Source of the DNA: Candidatus Kuenenbacteria bacterium GW2011_GWA2_42_15
GTDB taxonomy: Bacteria; Patescibacteriota; Patescibacteriia; UBA2196; GWA2-42-15
Assembly (NCBI GenBank): GCA_000998185.1
Contig: LCCW01000050.1
Span: 1-5,413, forward strand
Direction of reading: 5' to 3'
DNA length: 5,413 nt
Part shown: positions 1-4,445 of the stretch, piece after piece
Layout of the letters: the number at the start of each line of letters is the position of its first letter
Numbering within the stretch: position 1 is the stretch's first letter
Notes under the pieces: generated by a model
Told to the model about the DNA's origin: nothing
The model's database searches: none
Seen by the model: only the letters and a program-made list of their open reading frames with translations
Program-made: the position numbers and the translations under genes

Positions 1-221
1 TAAGTCTGCCAATCGCTTGTGTCAATGTCCGAAGTAATGATCTCCGGTTCAGTGGTGGTCGCTGTCGGTTCGGGATTGTTGGTAATTGGCTGGTTCACGG
101 CTGGCTGGTTAGTTACTGGCTGGCCGTTGTTAGAGAGTTCTTTGGGCCAGAAAGCCACGGCTAAACTAGTTATTATAATAATAATGACAGCAATAATTAA
201 TATTTTAACTGTTTTAGTCAT
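1..221 (-). CDS. Membrane-anchored protein with a Pro/Asn/Thr-rich linker, N-terminal fragment
   Basis: The reading frame opens with ATG at 221-219 and stays open for 73 codons to the window edge, so the C-terminus is missing. After MTKTVK there is one strongly hydrophobic segment (about residues 5-24, rich in Ile, Val, Leu and Ala). A low-complexity linker follows (about 30-58), with repeated NQP-type units such as QPVTNQP, AVNQP and ITNNP, then Thr/Glu-rich sequence. The last visible residues are DTSDWQT. The next codon starts TA, so it is Tyr or a stop. An uncleaved signal anchor plus flexible linker suggests an extracytoplasmic globular domain beyond the edge. The end resembles, from memory, small exported proteins of candidate-phyla bacteria in which the linker is followed by an aromatic-rich domain. 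The domain itself is not visible, so no function is assigned. No good Shine-Dalgarno is seen. The opposite-strand frame here is only a hydrophobic shadow. Confidence 0.7.
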   Translation of the reverse strand, partial: MTKTVKILIIAVIIIIITSLAVAFWPKELSNNGQPVTNQPAVNQPITNNPEPTATTTEPEIITSDIDTSDWQT

Positions 222-291
222 AAAATGTTGATTAATTTTTTGATAAGGTTTCTATTTCCAAATTACTCTGAAACAAAAATACTATCAAAAA

Positions 292-297
292 ATTATA
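292..297 (-). promoter_or_regulatory. Possible -10 box for the left-edge anchored protein
   Basis: On the minus strand the hexamer is a perfect TATAAT, about 70 bases upstream of the ATG at 221. The -35 region at the expected 16-18 base distance (TAACTT or AACTTT) is poor. A 10-base palindrome TTGTATACAA (305-314) lies in the spacer and could be an operator, though in such AT-rich DNA it could be chance. The promoter is plausible but weakly supported. Confidence 0.3.
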
Positions 298-331
298 AAC
301 CAAATTGTATACAAAAGTTATACGGCTATAG

Positions 332-354
332 AAGTTCAATATGTATCTGAACTT
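332..354 (-). other. Stem-loop just downstream of the orphan nucleotidyltransferase
   Basis: AAGTTCA (332-338) and TGAACTT (348-354) form a perfect 7-bp stem with a 9-base loop, starting 16 bases after the stop codon at 371. There is no U-run after it on the minus strand, so it is not a classic intrinsic terminator. It may be a weak terminator or a 3'-end stabiliser. Confidence 0.35.
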
Positions 355-370
355 ATTCAATAAATCTTTA

Positions 371-670
371 TCAGACATAGATCACTTCTTTTAATATTTT
401 TTCTTTGGCGTAGGGCTTTAGATATTTCTCCCTGGTCAAATCAACATTTCTACCTAGATTTTCGCGAACAAATTGTCTCAGGTTATTTTTTAAATCGTAA
501 ATATCTTTGGTATCTTCCTCCAACTCTATTATTAAGTCAATATCACTATCTTCTGTGTTTGTGCCACGCGCAAAAGAGCCAAATAAACCCAGCTTGGTCA
601 CACGATAATTATCTCTAAAATATTGTTTGTTTTGCCTTAAAAAATTTAAGACTTCATCCTTCTTTTCCAT
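371..670 (-). CDS. MNT-type minimal nucleotidyltransferase, orphan copy
   Basis: A 99-residue protein of the MNT/MntA-like branch of the polymerase-beta nucleotidyltransferase superfamily. The defining GSFARG...DSDIDL block gives the GS-x10-DxD motif: Gly31-Ser32 and metal-binding Asp43 and Asp45, with a likely third carboxylate at Asp77 in GRNVDLT. It ends in KEVIYV, a usual tail for this family. Relatives transfer nucleotides to a partner protein, often a HEPN toxin (MntA/HepT type), or act as substrate-binding partners of HEPN proteins. Here no HEPN gene follows within the 149 bases before the next gene, so this copy is an orphan. I chose ATG at 670 over TTG at 682 because the predicted transcription start near 686 leaves a more usable leader. 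The TTG start would add MSKS. Confidence 0.85.
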   Translation of the reverse strand: MEKKDEVLNFLRQNKQYFRDNYRVTKLGLFGSFARGTNTEDSDIDLIIELEEDTKDIYDLKNNLRQFVRENLGRNVDLTREKYLKPYAKEKILKEVIYV

Positions 671-692
671 ACTCTTGCTCAATTATTTAGTT

Positions 693-721
693 AATATAGC
701 AGAAAATCGCAGGCAAGGCAA
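693..721 (-). promoter_or_regulatory. Sigma70-type promoter for the orphan nucleotidyltransferase
   Basis: On the minus strand the -35 is TTGCCT (721-716), followed by a 17-base spacer and the -10 TATATT (698-693). TGC directly before the -10 makes it an extended -10. The predicted start near 686 leaves a leader of about 15 bases before the ATG at 670. The same TGC-TATATT arrangement and spacing recur in the promoter at 1775-1803, which strengthens both calls. Confidence 0.6.
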
Positions 722-746
722 GGGAAATTTTTGACTGTGTTTAACC

Positions 747-776
747 AAAAAAACAGCCATTAAATATGCTGTTTTT
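747..776 (-). terminator. Probable intrinsic terminator after the nucleotidyltransferase-HEPN pair
   Basis: AAAAACAGC on one arm (749-757) pairs with GCTGTTTTT (768-776), a 9-bp stem with a 10-base loop. On the minus strand the distal arm runs into seven consecutive T. The stem is A/T-rich with only three G-C pairs, so it may be leaky. It lies about 100 bases past the HEPN stop and just before the next promoter, where a terminator is expected. The A-run on the other side would also allow some function for plus-strand transcripts. Confidence 0.55.
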
Positions 777-800
777 GAATTGTGCTTGAACTTTTATGGT

Positions 801-818
801 TTGCTCTAAAATCACCCT
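801..818. repeat. 18-base direct repeat, downstream copy
   Basis: TTGCTCTAAAATCACCCT matches the sequence at 1663-1680 in the same orientation with one difference (T/C at base 7). The two copies bracket the nucleotidyltransferase-HEPN pair. Confidence 0.6.
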
Positions 819-873
819 TGCTTCCTTAAACTCTGGCGATCTTATTGATTTCTTGGGTGAAATTTTTTGTCCT

Positions 874-896
874 AAATTTTTACTTCGTAAAAATTT
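874..896. repeat. AT-rich inverted repeat over the HEPN stop codon
   Basis: AAATTTTTAC (874-883) is perfectly complementary to GTAAAAATTT (887-896), with a 3-base loop, so the last HEPN codons and its TAA (882-880) sit inside a 10-bp hairpin. There is no T-run directly after the stem on the minus strand, so it is not called as a terminator. It could protect the 3' end or influence termination. Confidence 0.4.
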
Positions 897-1305
897 TTGA
901 TTTGACTGAATTAAGAACCTGGCGGGCGAGGTTGATGGCTTCAATCGCTTTTTCTTTTATATTGAAGTCATTAAAACAAAAATCATCCGGATATCTAGCT
1001 TCGATGTAATATTTCGATAAAATTTTACAAGCACCGGATATGTCGCTGAATTTCTTATTAAACCTTTTATATTCATCCAGAAGTAATTTTAGATTATGTG
1101 TTTTGATTAATTTTTGGCGTTTTGAAAGCAGATACGCCTTGAGCGCTTTTTCAGCCACCTGTTGAGAAACAAAGCAGGCTCTGTCATAATATCCATCAGC
1201 CAAAGTGTCCTTAGCCCAGCTAAGATCATCATCGGCTGACGCCAGCCAGGTTGAAGCGATTAATTTCGCTTTTTTATCCCTTTGCTTTTGCTCTATCTTT
1301 GTCAT
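880..1305 (-). CDS. HEPN-domain protein paired with a nucleotidyltransferase
   Basis: A 141-residue, mostly helical protein of the HEPN superfamily (PF05168-like). Seen in sequence: a helix with ASADDDLSWAK (about 22-32); the family signature YYDRACFVSQQVAEKALKA (about 39-57); a TH-N-L turn at 69-72; and the terminal YYIEARYPDD block (99-108), which is typical of this branch. Family members act as ribonuclease toxins or as substrate-binding partners of MNT nucleotidyltransferases. The ribonuclease-type RX4-6H motif is absent from the C-terminal helical region; the only R-x6-H match (R63/H70) lies in the central turn. Catalytic RNase activity is therefore uncertain. The ATG at 1305 lies 32 bases inside the upstream nucleotidyltransferase gene, which suggests translational coupling; only a weak GGA is seen about 10 bases upstream. 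A toxin-antitoxin-like role is inferred from the pairing. Confidence 0.85.
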   Translation of the reverse strand: MTKIEQKQRDKKAKLIASTWLASADDDLSWAKDTLADGYYDRACFVSQQVAEKALKAYLLSKRQKLIKTHNLKLLLDEYKRFNKKFSDISGACKILSKYYIEARYPDDFCFNDFNIKEKAIEAINLARQVLNSVKSKIFTK

Positions 1306-1639
1306 ATAGAATACGTCCAGTATTATTTATCTCTTCTATAAAAGGGTGGAACTCCTTCAATTCTCTATTAAAAACTTCTGGTGCATAGATGCATACATCT
1401 GGTTCTATTTTGTAGGAGTAGTCGTGTTCCCATAATAAATCGGTTATTTTTTGATGTTGATCAAGTTTAGATCCTCTGAATTTTTTGATAATACACAAAT
1501 CAAGATCACTGTCAGGACGCGCTCTGTCTTGGGCCACGGAACCGAAAAGAATAATCTTTTCCGGCTGATACTCTTTTAGGATATTAACCAGTTTTTCAGT
1601 TTCTTTTTTATATTTTGCCTTGATTTGTTTCTTGGTCAT
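1274..1639 (-). CDS. MNT-type nucleotidyltransferase, partner of the HEPN protein
   Basis: A 121-residue minimal nucleotidyltransferase. The core IILFGSVAQDRARPDSDLDL carries Gly33-Ser34 and the metal-binding pair Asp45/Asp47. Asp81 in KIEPDVCIY is the likely third carboxylate, so the active site looks intact. The N-terminal 25 residues are a basic amphipathic helix. In characterised MNT/HEPN modules the nucleotidyltransferase neutralises the HEPN protein by transferring AMP to it; in others, such as the Haemophilus HI0073/HI0074 pair, the two form a complex of unclear substrate. Here the nucleotidyltransferase is first and its 3' end overlaps the HEPN start by 32 bases, so both are made from one mRNA. 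A good promoter lies about 130 bases upstream. It is only distantly similar to the second copy at 371-670, so the two are not a recent duplication. Confidence 0.87.
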   Translation of the reverse strand: MTKKQIKAKYKKETEKLVNILKEYQPEKIILFGSVAQDRARPDSDLDLCIIKKFRGSKLDQHQKITDLLWEHDYSYKIEPDVCIYAPEVFNRELKEFHPFIEEINNTGRILYDKDRAKAKG

Positions 1640-1662
1640 TTGAATATATCTTATTGTTTATT

Positions 1663-1680
1663 TTGCTCCAAAATCACCCT
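1663..1680. repeat. 18-base direct repeat, upstream copy
   Basis: TTGCTCCAAAATCACCCT differs by one base from the copy at 801-818. It lies in the leader of the nucleotidyltransferase-HEPN transcript, 24 bases before the ATG. On the minus strand both copies can be read as RVILEQ, although neither surrounding frame looks like a real gene. Confidence 0.6.
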
Positions 1681-1774
1681 CTTCTTCATTTAATATAAAG
1701 GGACTCAAATTCCCCTGCGTAAACTGGCAATTTCAGAGCAGAGCATAAAATTCACTTTAGCGTCTGATAAGGGA

Positions 1775-1803
1775 AATATAGCACATAATTAAAGAGGGAG
1801 CAA
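1775..1803 (-). promoter_or_regulatory. Sigma70-type promoter for the nucleotidyltransferase-HEPN operon
   Basis: The minus strand reads TTGCTC (-35, 1803-1798), a 17-base spacer, then TATATT (-10, 1780-1775) preceded by TGC, an extended -10. Initiation near 1768 would give a leader of about 130 bases before the ATG at 1639. That leader holds one copy of the 18-base repeat and a short GGGGA/TCCC-type hairpin (about 1699-1716). Layout and spacing match the promoter at 693-721. Confidence 0.65.
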
Positions 1804-1828
1804 ACCGTTAATAGGTACATTCAACTTT

Positions 1829-1845
1829 GAAGCGCAACGCGCTTC
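1829..1845. repeat. Perfect short hairpin GAAGCGC-AAC-GCGCTTC
   Basis: Seven G/C-rich base pairs close a 3-base loop. The hairpin directly abuts the TGGTTCAA repeat block and lies upstream of the promoter at 1775-1803. There is no T-run to make it an intrinsic terminator in either direction. Confidence 0.6.
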
Positions 1846-2002
1846 GTTGGTTCAACCCTCCCCCGCCTAGAATGCGAAGCGGGGCAGGCAGGCCGCAGGC
1901 AGGCCGTAGAGAGACAAAATTGAACCAGCGAAATTTTTCAATAAACAATCTCCCTGCCAGTTAATAATTCTCTGGTTCAACCGAAGGACGGCTGAACCAA
2001 CG
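1845..2002. repeat. Nested inverted-repeat block with TGGTTCAA core and GC-rich centre
   Basis: Four copies of one core alternate in orientation: 1845-1857 (CGTTGGTTCAACC), 1920-1928 (TTGAACCAG), 1972-1980 (CTGGTTCAA) and 1993-2002 (TGAACCAACG). The outer pair is complementary over 10 bases, or 13 with one wobble and two further pairs. The inner pair is complementary over 9. In between lie a CCCCGC...GCGGGG hairpin (1861-1884) and an exact 11-base tandem duplication, CAGGCAGGCCG (1885-1895 and 1896-1906). With its flanks this fills most of the 381-base gap between the hydrogenase stop and the next gene. No tRNA or known riboswitch is recognised. It looks like a structured dispersed element or a 3'-UTR structure. 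Confidence 0.6.
1973..1999 (-). other. Strong stem-loop downstream of the hydrogenase gene
   Basis: As minus-strand RNA this folds as an uninterrupted 11-bp stem, UGGUUCAGCCG with CGGUUGAACCA, including one G-U pair, closed by a UCCUU loop. On the plus strand the G-U becomes an A-C mismatch, so the structure suits hydrogenase transcripts, starting 22 bases past the stop. No U-run follows, so it is more likely a 3'-end processing or stability element than a standard terminator. Confidence 0.5.
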
Positions 2003-2020
2003 CTGGTAAACGGGTAAGGG

Positions 2021-3940
2021 CTAAATATAGCCTCTTCGCTCGCCGATTTTATAGCGGCAATGAAGTAATGCTTCAATCAACTTTGGGTCGCCTTTTAGGT
2101 ATTCACGATAAATTTTAAGCACGGTCTCATTCAAATGGGCGGCGCGGATGGGCAGATTTTTATCCACGGCATAAAGCGACGCGGCGCGTTTTTTTCTAAT
2201 CTCCGCGTTGGTTGGCACGGGCTGACCGCCGCCGCCGATACAGCCGCCCGGGCAAGCCATCACTTCCACATAATCGTATTTTACTTTTTTGGCTTTGATG
2301 GCTGTCAACAATTTTCTGGCATTGCCAAGCCCGTGAACAACGGCAACCTTCAATTTAACGCCGGCCAATTTGACTATGGCGGTTTTCACGGCTTCGTCCC
2401 CGCGCACTTCTTTGAATTCCAAACGAGTGCGGCAAAGCGACGATTTGGCAGAACCGCCGCGGCAGTAATGCTTTTCTCCGCGGATAACTTTTTGCCAGCT
2501 GCCAGTTTCTTTTTTAACCTGCAAAAAATATTCGGCGGTGCGCAAGGCCGACTCCATCACGCCGCCGGAAGCGCCATAGATGACACCGGCGCCGGAAGAA
2601 ACACCCAGGGGATCATCCATCGGCTTAGGTTTTATTTTGGCCAGATCAATCTGGTGTTTTTTTAATAAATAACCGTACTCGCGAGTGGTCAGCACAAAAT
2701 CAACGGCCGGCAAACCGTTTGGCAGACGCTGGCGAGCCAGGCTGATCTCTTGTTTTTTGGCGGTGCAGGGCATAATGGAAACGACGATGACATCTTCCGG
2801 TCTAACTTTTTTCAGCTTGGCCCAATAAGTCTTGGCCATCATGCCGGAAATAATTTCCGGAGAACGGGTCGTGGTCAGATGAGACACAAAATCCGGCAAA
2901 TAAAACTCGGCAAATCTGACCCAGCCCGGACAGCATGAAGTGATCATGGGGCGATCCTTGCCTTTTTCCAACCATTCAACTAATTCCCGCGCTTCTTCAT
3001 AGGTCGTAAAATCAGCGCCCACCGTCACATCAAAAGCCGCGTCAAAACCGAGCTTTTTCAGACTGCCAGCCAGCTGACCGGTCATGACCTCGCCGTAAGG
3101 CAGATTGAATTCTTCGCCGATGCTGGTTCTGATTGAAGGGGCGATTTGGCCGATCATTATTTTGCCAAGCTTCTTTTTATTTTTTAATAATTCTTCCACC
3201 GCGCTCCAGTGAGGCACGCCTTGAATGGCGCCGACCGGACAGTGGACAATGCACTGGCCGCAATAGACGCAATCTTTGGTTTCGTCGTCAACCGGCTTGG
3301 TTTGAGTGGTAAAGCCCTTGCCCGCGGTTTCACAGAAATCAACAGTCTGGCGATTAGAACAAACTTCCGTGCAGATGCCGCAATCTATGCATTTAGCGCT
3401 GTCAAATTCCACAAAACCCTGGCCATGAAGCTCAAGCTGCGCTTGACGAAATTTTATTTCTTTTTGGTCTTTAAAATGACGCGCGACCTCTTTTTGTTCT
3501 TGGACAAGTCTTTGCGGCGACAAGGCGCCAAAATGCCAGAGCGGACTTTTGCCTTTCCGGTCTTGGAAACGAGTCAGCTTCAGACCGTAACTCTCGGCAA
3601 ATTTTTTCAAGGCGCAATTGTGTTCCTGAATGCAGGCGTCGCACTTTTCAATGTGCTCGGCGTAAATCATTTCTAGATTGGTCCGTCTGGCGCGCTTGAC
3701 TTCAACGGTGTTGGTTTTGATATTTAAATCGTTTTCAGCCGGAGTGGAACAAGCGGTCGCCAGTCCCCGGCCCGCGACTTCAACCAAACACACGCGGCAT
3801 TTGCCCTGCGCCTCCAGGTCCGGGTGTTTGCAAAGCGCGGGGATAAAAATTTCATTCCTCAAACAAACAGCCAAAATGGTCTCGCCGGCGGTAAAGGAAT
3901 ATTTTTTTTGATTAATGGTAATAAAATTATCTAGCAACAT
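2021..3940 (-). CDS. hydA: [FeFe] hydrogenase catalytic subunit, multi-cluster HydA/HndD type
   Basis: A complete 639-residue cytoplasmic iron hydrogenase interconverting protons plus electrons and H2. Domains in order: an N-terminal [2Fe-2S] domain (Cys37, 48, 51, 64); a His-Cys3 [4Fe-4S] site (His96, Cys100, 103, 109); two [4Fe-4S] clusters (Cys184/187/190/194 and Cys224/227/230/234); then the H-cluster domain. The last has L1 TSCCPGW (334-340), L2 MPCTAKK (390-396) and L3 MACPGGC (561-567), giving H-cluster ligands Cys337, 392, 563 and 567. By alignment to clostridial CpI, the proton-relay residues appear as Cys336, Glu316, Glu319 and Thr356 (Ser in CpI). It is about 65 residues longer than CpI, with extra segments near 128-172 and 475-504. 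ATG at 3940 gives the full [2Fe-2S] domain; no clear Shine-Dalgarno precedes it. The NuoF-like gene upstream suggests an NAD(P)-linked enzyme. Confidence 0.97.
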   Translation of the reverse strand: MLLDNFITINQKKYSFTAGETILAVCLRNEIFIPALCKHPDLEAQGKCRVCLVEVAGRGLATACSTPAENDLNIKTNTVEVKRARRTNLEMIYAEHIEKCDACIQEHNCALKKFAESYGLKLTRFQDRKGKSPLWHFGALSPQRLVQEQKEVARHFKDQKEIKFRQAQLELHGQGFVEFDSAKCIDCGICTEVCSNRQTVDFCETAGKGFTTQTKPVDDETKDCVYCGQCIVHCPVGAIQGVPHWSAVEELLKNKKKLGKIMIGQIAPSIRTSIGEEFNLPYGEVMTGQLAGSLKKLGFDAAFDVTVGADFTTYEEARELVEWLEKGKDRPMITSCCPGWVRFAEFYLPDFVSHLTTTRSPEIISGMMAKTYWAKLKKVRPEDVIVVSIMPCTAKKQEISLARQRLPNGLPAVDFVLTTREYGYLLKKHQIDLAKIKPKPMDDPLGVSSGAGVIYGASGGVMESALRTAEYFLQVKKETGSWQKVIRGEKHYCRGGSAKSSLCRTRLEFKEVRGDEAVKTAIVKLAGVKLKVAVVHGLGNARKLLTAIKAKKVKYDYVEVMACPGGCIGGGGQPVPTNAEIRKKRAASLYAVDKNLPIRAAHLNETVLKIYREYLKGDPKLIEALLHCRYKIGERRGYI

Positions 3941-3968
3941 GGGATGTTTTACTATTTTGTAAATTAAC

Positions 3969-4013
3969 GAATTAACGGATTACGAATTAACGGATTACGA
4001 ATTAACGGATTAC
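3969..4013. repeat. Three exact tandem copies of a 15-base unit, left flank of the four-helix-bundle gene
   Basis: GAATTAACGGATTAC occurs three times without a gap (3969-3983, 3984-3998, 3999-4013), preceded by a partial unit AAATTAAC (3961-3968). The core ATTAACGGATTA reappears inverted at 4419-4430 on the other side of the four-helix-bundle gene. The last base of the array is part of that gene's ancestral stop codon (TAG, 4015-4013). Confidence 0.9.
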
Positions 4014-4078
4014 TACTTTTTTTTGAATTTACCCTCGGAGCGACATTTTTCCAAATAAATAATCAAACCTCCAATTTA
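4013..4078 (-). pseudogene. Severed 3' end of the four-helix-bundle reading frame
   Basis: In the same frame as the gene ending at 4076, codons after the TAA give IGGLIIYLEKC, then a polar tail ending in Lys-rich codons and TAG at 4015-4013. This matches the final helix expected of the family. The segment is either decayed coding sequence, the product of a recent nonsense mutation, or a sequencing error. Confidence 0.6.
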
Positions 4079-4402
4079 ACTGGCCAGATTATCTAGTTCT
4101 CCGTTGGTTTTAGTGAACTGCCCTGGCGTAATATAACCAACCGTCAGGGCTATATAAAGCTGGTTGCGCACCTCGCCTGTTGAGCCTTTGAAAATTTTCA
4201 AAAATCTGATAAATTCATTACTGTTGTTTTTCTCAAAACCTTCAACAATATTGGAACTAACAGAAATTATAGCTCGCCTAATTTGATCTCTTAACGAAAA
4301 ATCTTTGCTAAACCGTGATTGGGATGTTAAATCGTAGATATCTTTGGTTATACTTAAAGCAATGCGCCAAACAGGCAAATCTTCAAATTTATTAATCTTC
4401 AT
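4076..4402 (-). CDS. Four-helix-bundle protein (23S rRNA IVS/S23 type), apparently C-terminally truncated
   Basis: A 108-residue protein of the four-helix-bundle family (23S rRNA intervening-sequence protein, S23/bAvd-like). Hallmarks: FEDLPVWRIA at 6-15; the basic pair and SSNI.EG motif in RDQIRRAIISVSSNIVEGF (38-56); EFIRFLKIFKGS (63-74); and E/VRNQLYIAL (77-86). Relatives are 115-130 residues and end in a helix like IGGLI.YL. Here TAA at 4078-4076 stops the frame before that helix, yet the same frame continues with IGGLIIYLEKC and reaches TAG at 4015-4013, which would give a typical 129-codon gene. A single AAA-to-TAA change would explain it. The cellular role of free-standing members is unknown. 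It separates two hydrogenase genes and is flanked by inverted copies of a repeat, which suggests insertion. Confidence 0.85.
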   Translation of the reverse strand: MKINKFEDLPVWRIALSITKDIYDLTSQSRFSKDFSLRDQIRRAIISVSSNIVEGFEKNNSNEFIRFLKIFKGSTGEVRNQLYIALTVGYITPGQFTKTNGELDNLAS

Positions 4403-4408
4403 AAATTC

Positions 4409-4440
4409 TTTAATTCGTTAATCCGTTAATCCACTAATTG
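4409..4440. repeat. Degenerate 8-base repeat array, right flank of the four-helix-bundle gene
   Basis: Four consecutive 8-base units, TTTAATTC, GTTAATCC, GTTAATCC and ACTAATTG, lie between the NuoF-like stop and the four-helix-bundle ATG. TAATCCGTTAAT (4419-4430) is the exact 12-base reverse complement of the core found in each of the three left-side units at 3969-4013. It is therefore an inverted counterpart of that array. Confidence 0.75.
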
Positions 4441-4445
4441 TATAA

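Noticed and set aside
19..231. Plus-strand 70-residue hydrophobic frame
   Set aside because: It mirrors the minus-strand gene whose anchor, linker and DTSDWQT end make far better protein sense; the plus frame is a complementary shadow.
741..944. Minus-strand 67-residue frame overlapping the HEPN 3' end
   Set aside because: It runs through the terminator hairpin, overlaps the HEPN gene in another frame and has no recognisable domain; only its RVILEQ part is of interest, as part of the direct repeat.
1651..1689. Small frame MKKRVILEQNKQ in the leader of the nucleotidyltransferase-HEPN transcript
   Set aside because: It has no ribosome-binding site and the sequence is explained by the 18-base repeat; a leader peptide cannot be excluded but is not supported.
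1845..2002. GGTTCAA cores as tRNA T-arms
   Set aside because: No acceptor, D-arm or anticodon stem can be built around any of the copies.
1867..2076. Minus-strand 69-residue frame after the hydrogenase
   Set aside because: It begins inside the hydrogenase gene and ends in translated repeat sequence; no domain and no start signal.
2135..3911. Several plus-strand frames opposite the hydrogenase
   Set aside because: All lie inverted within an unambiguous, motif-complete hydrogenase gene and are rich in residues expected from its complementary strand.
3969..4440. CRISPR-like array
   Set aside because: The 15-base units are contiguous without spacers and the right-hand units are 8-base variants; there are no Cas genes.
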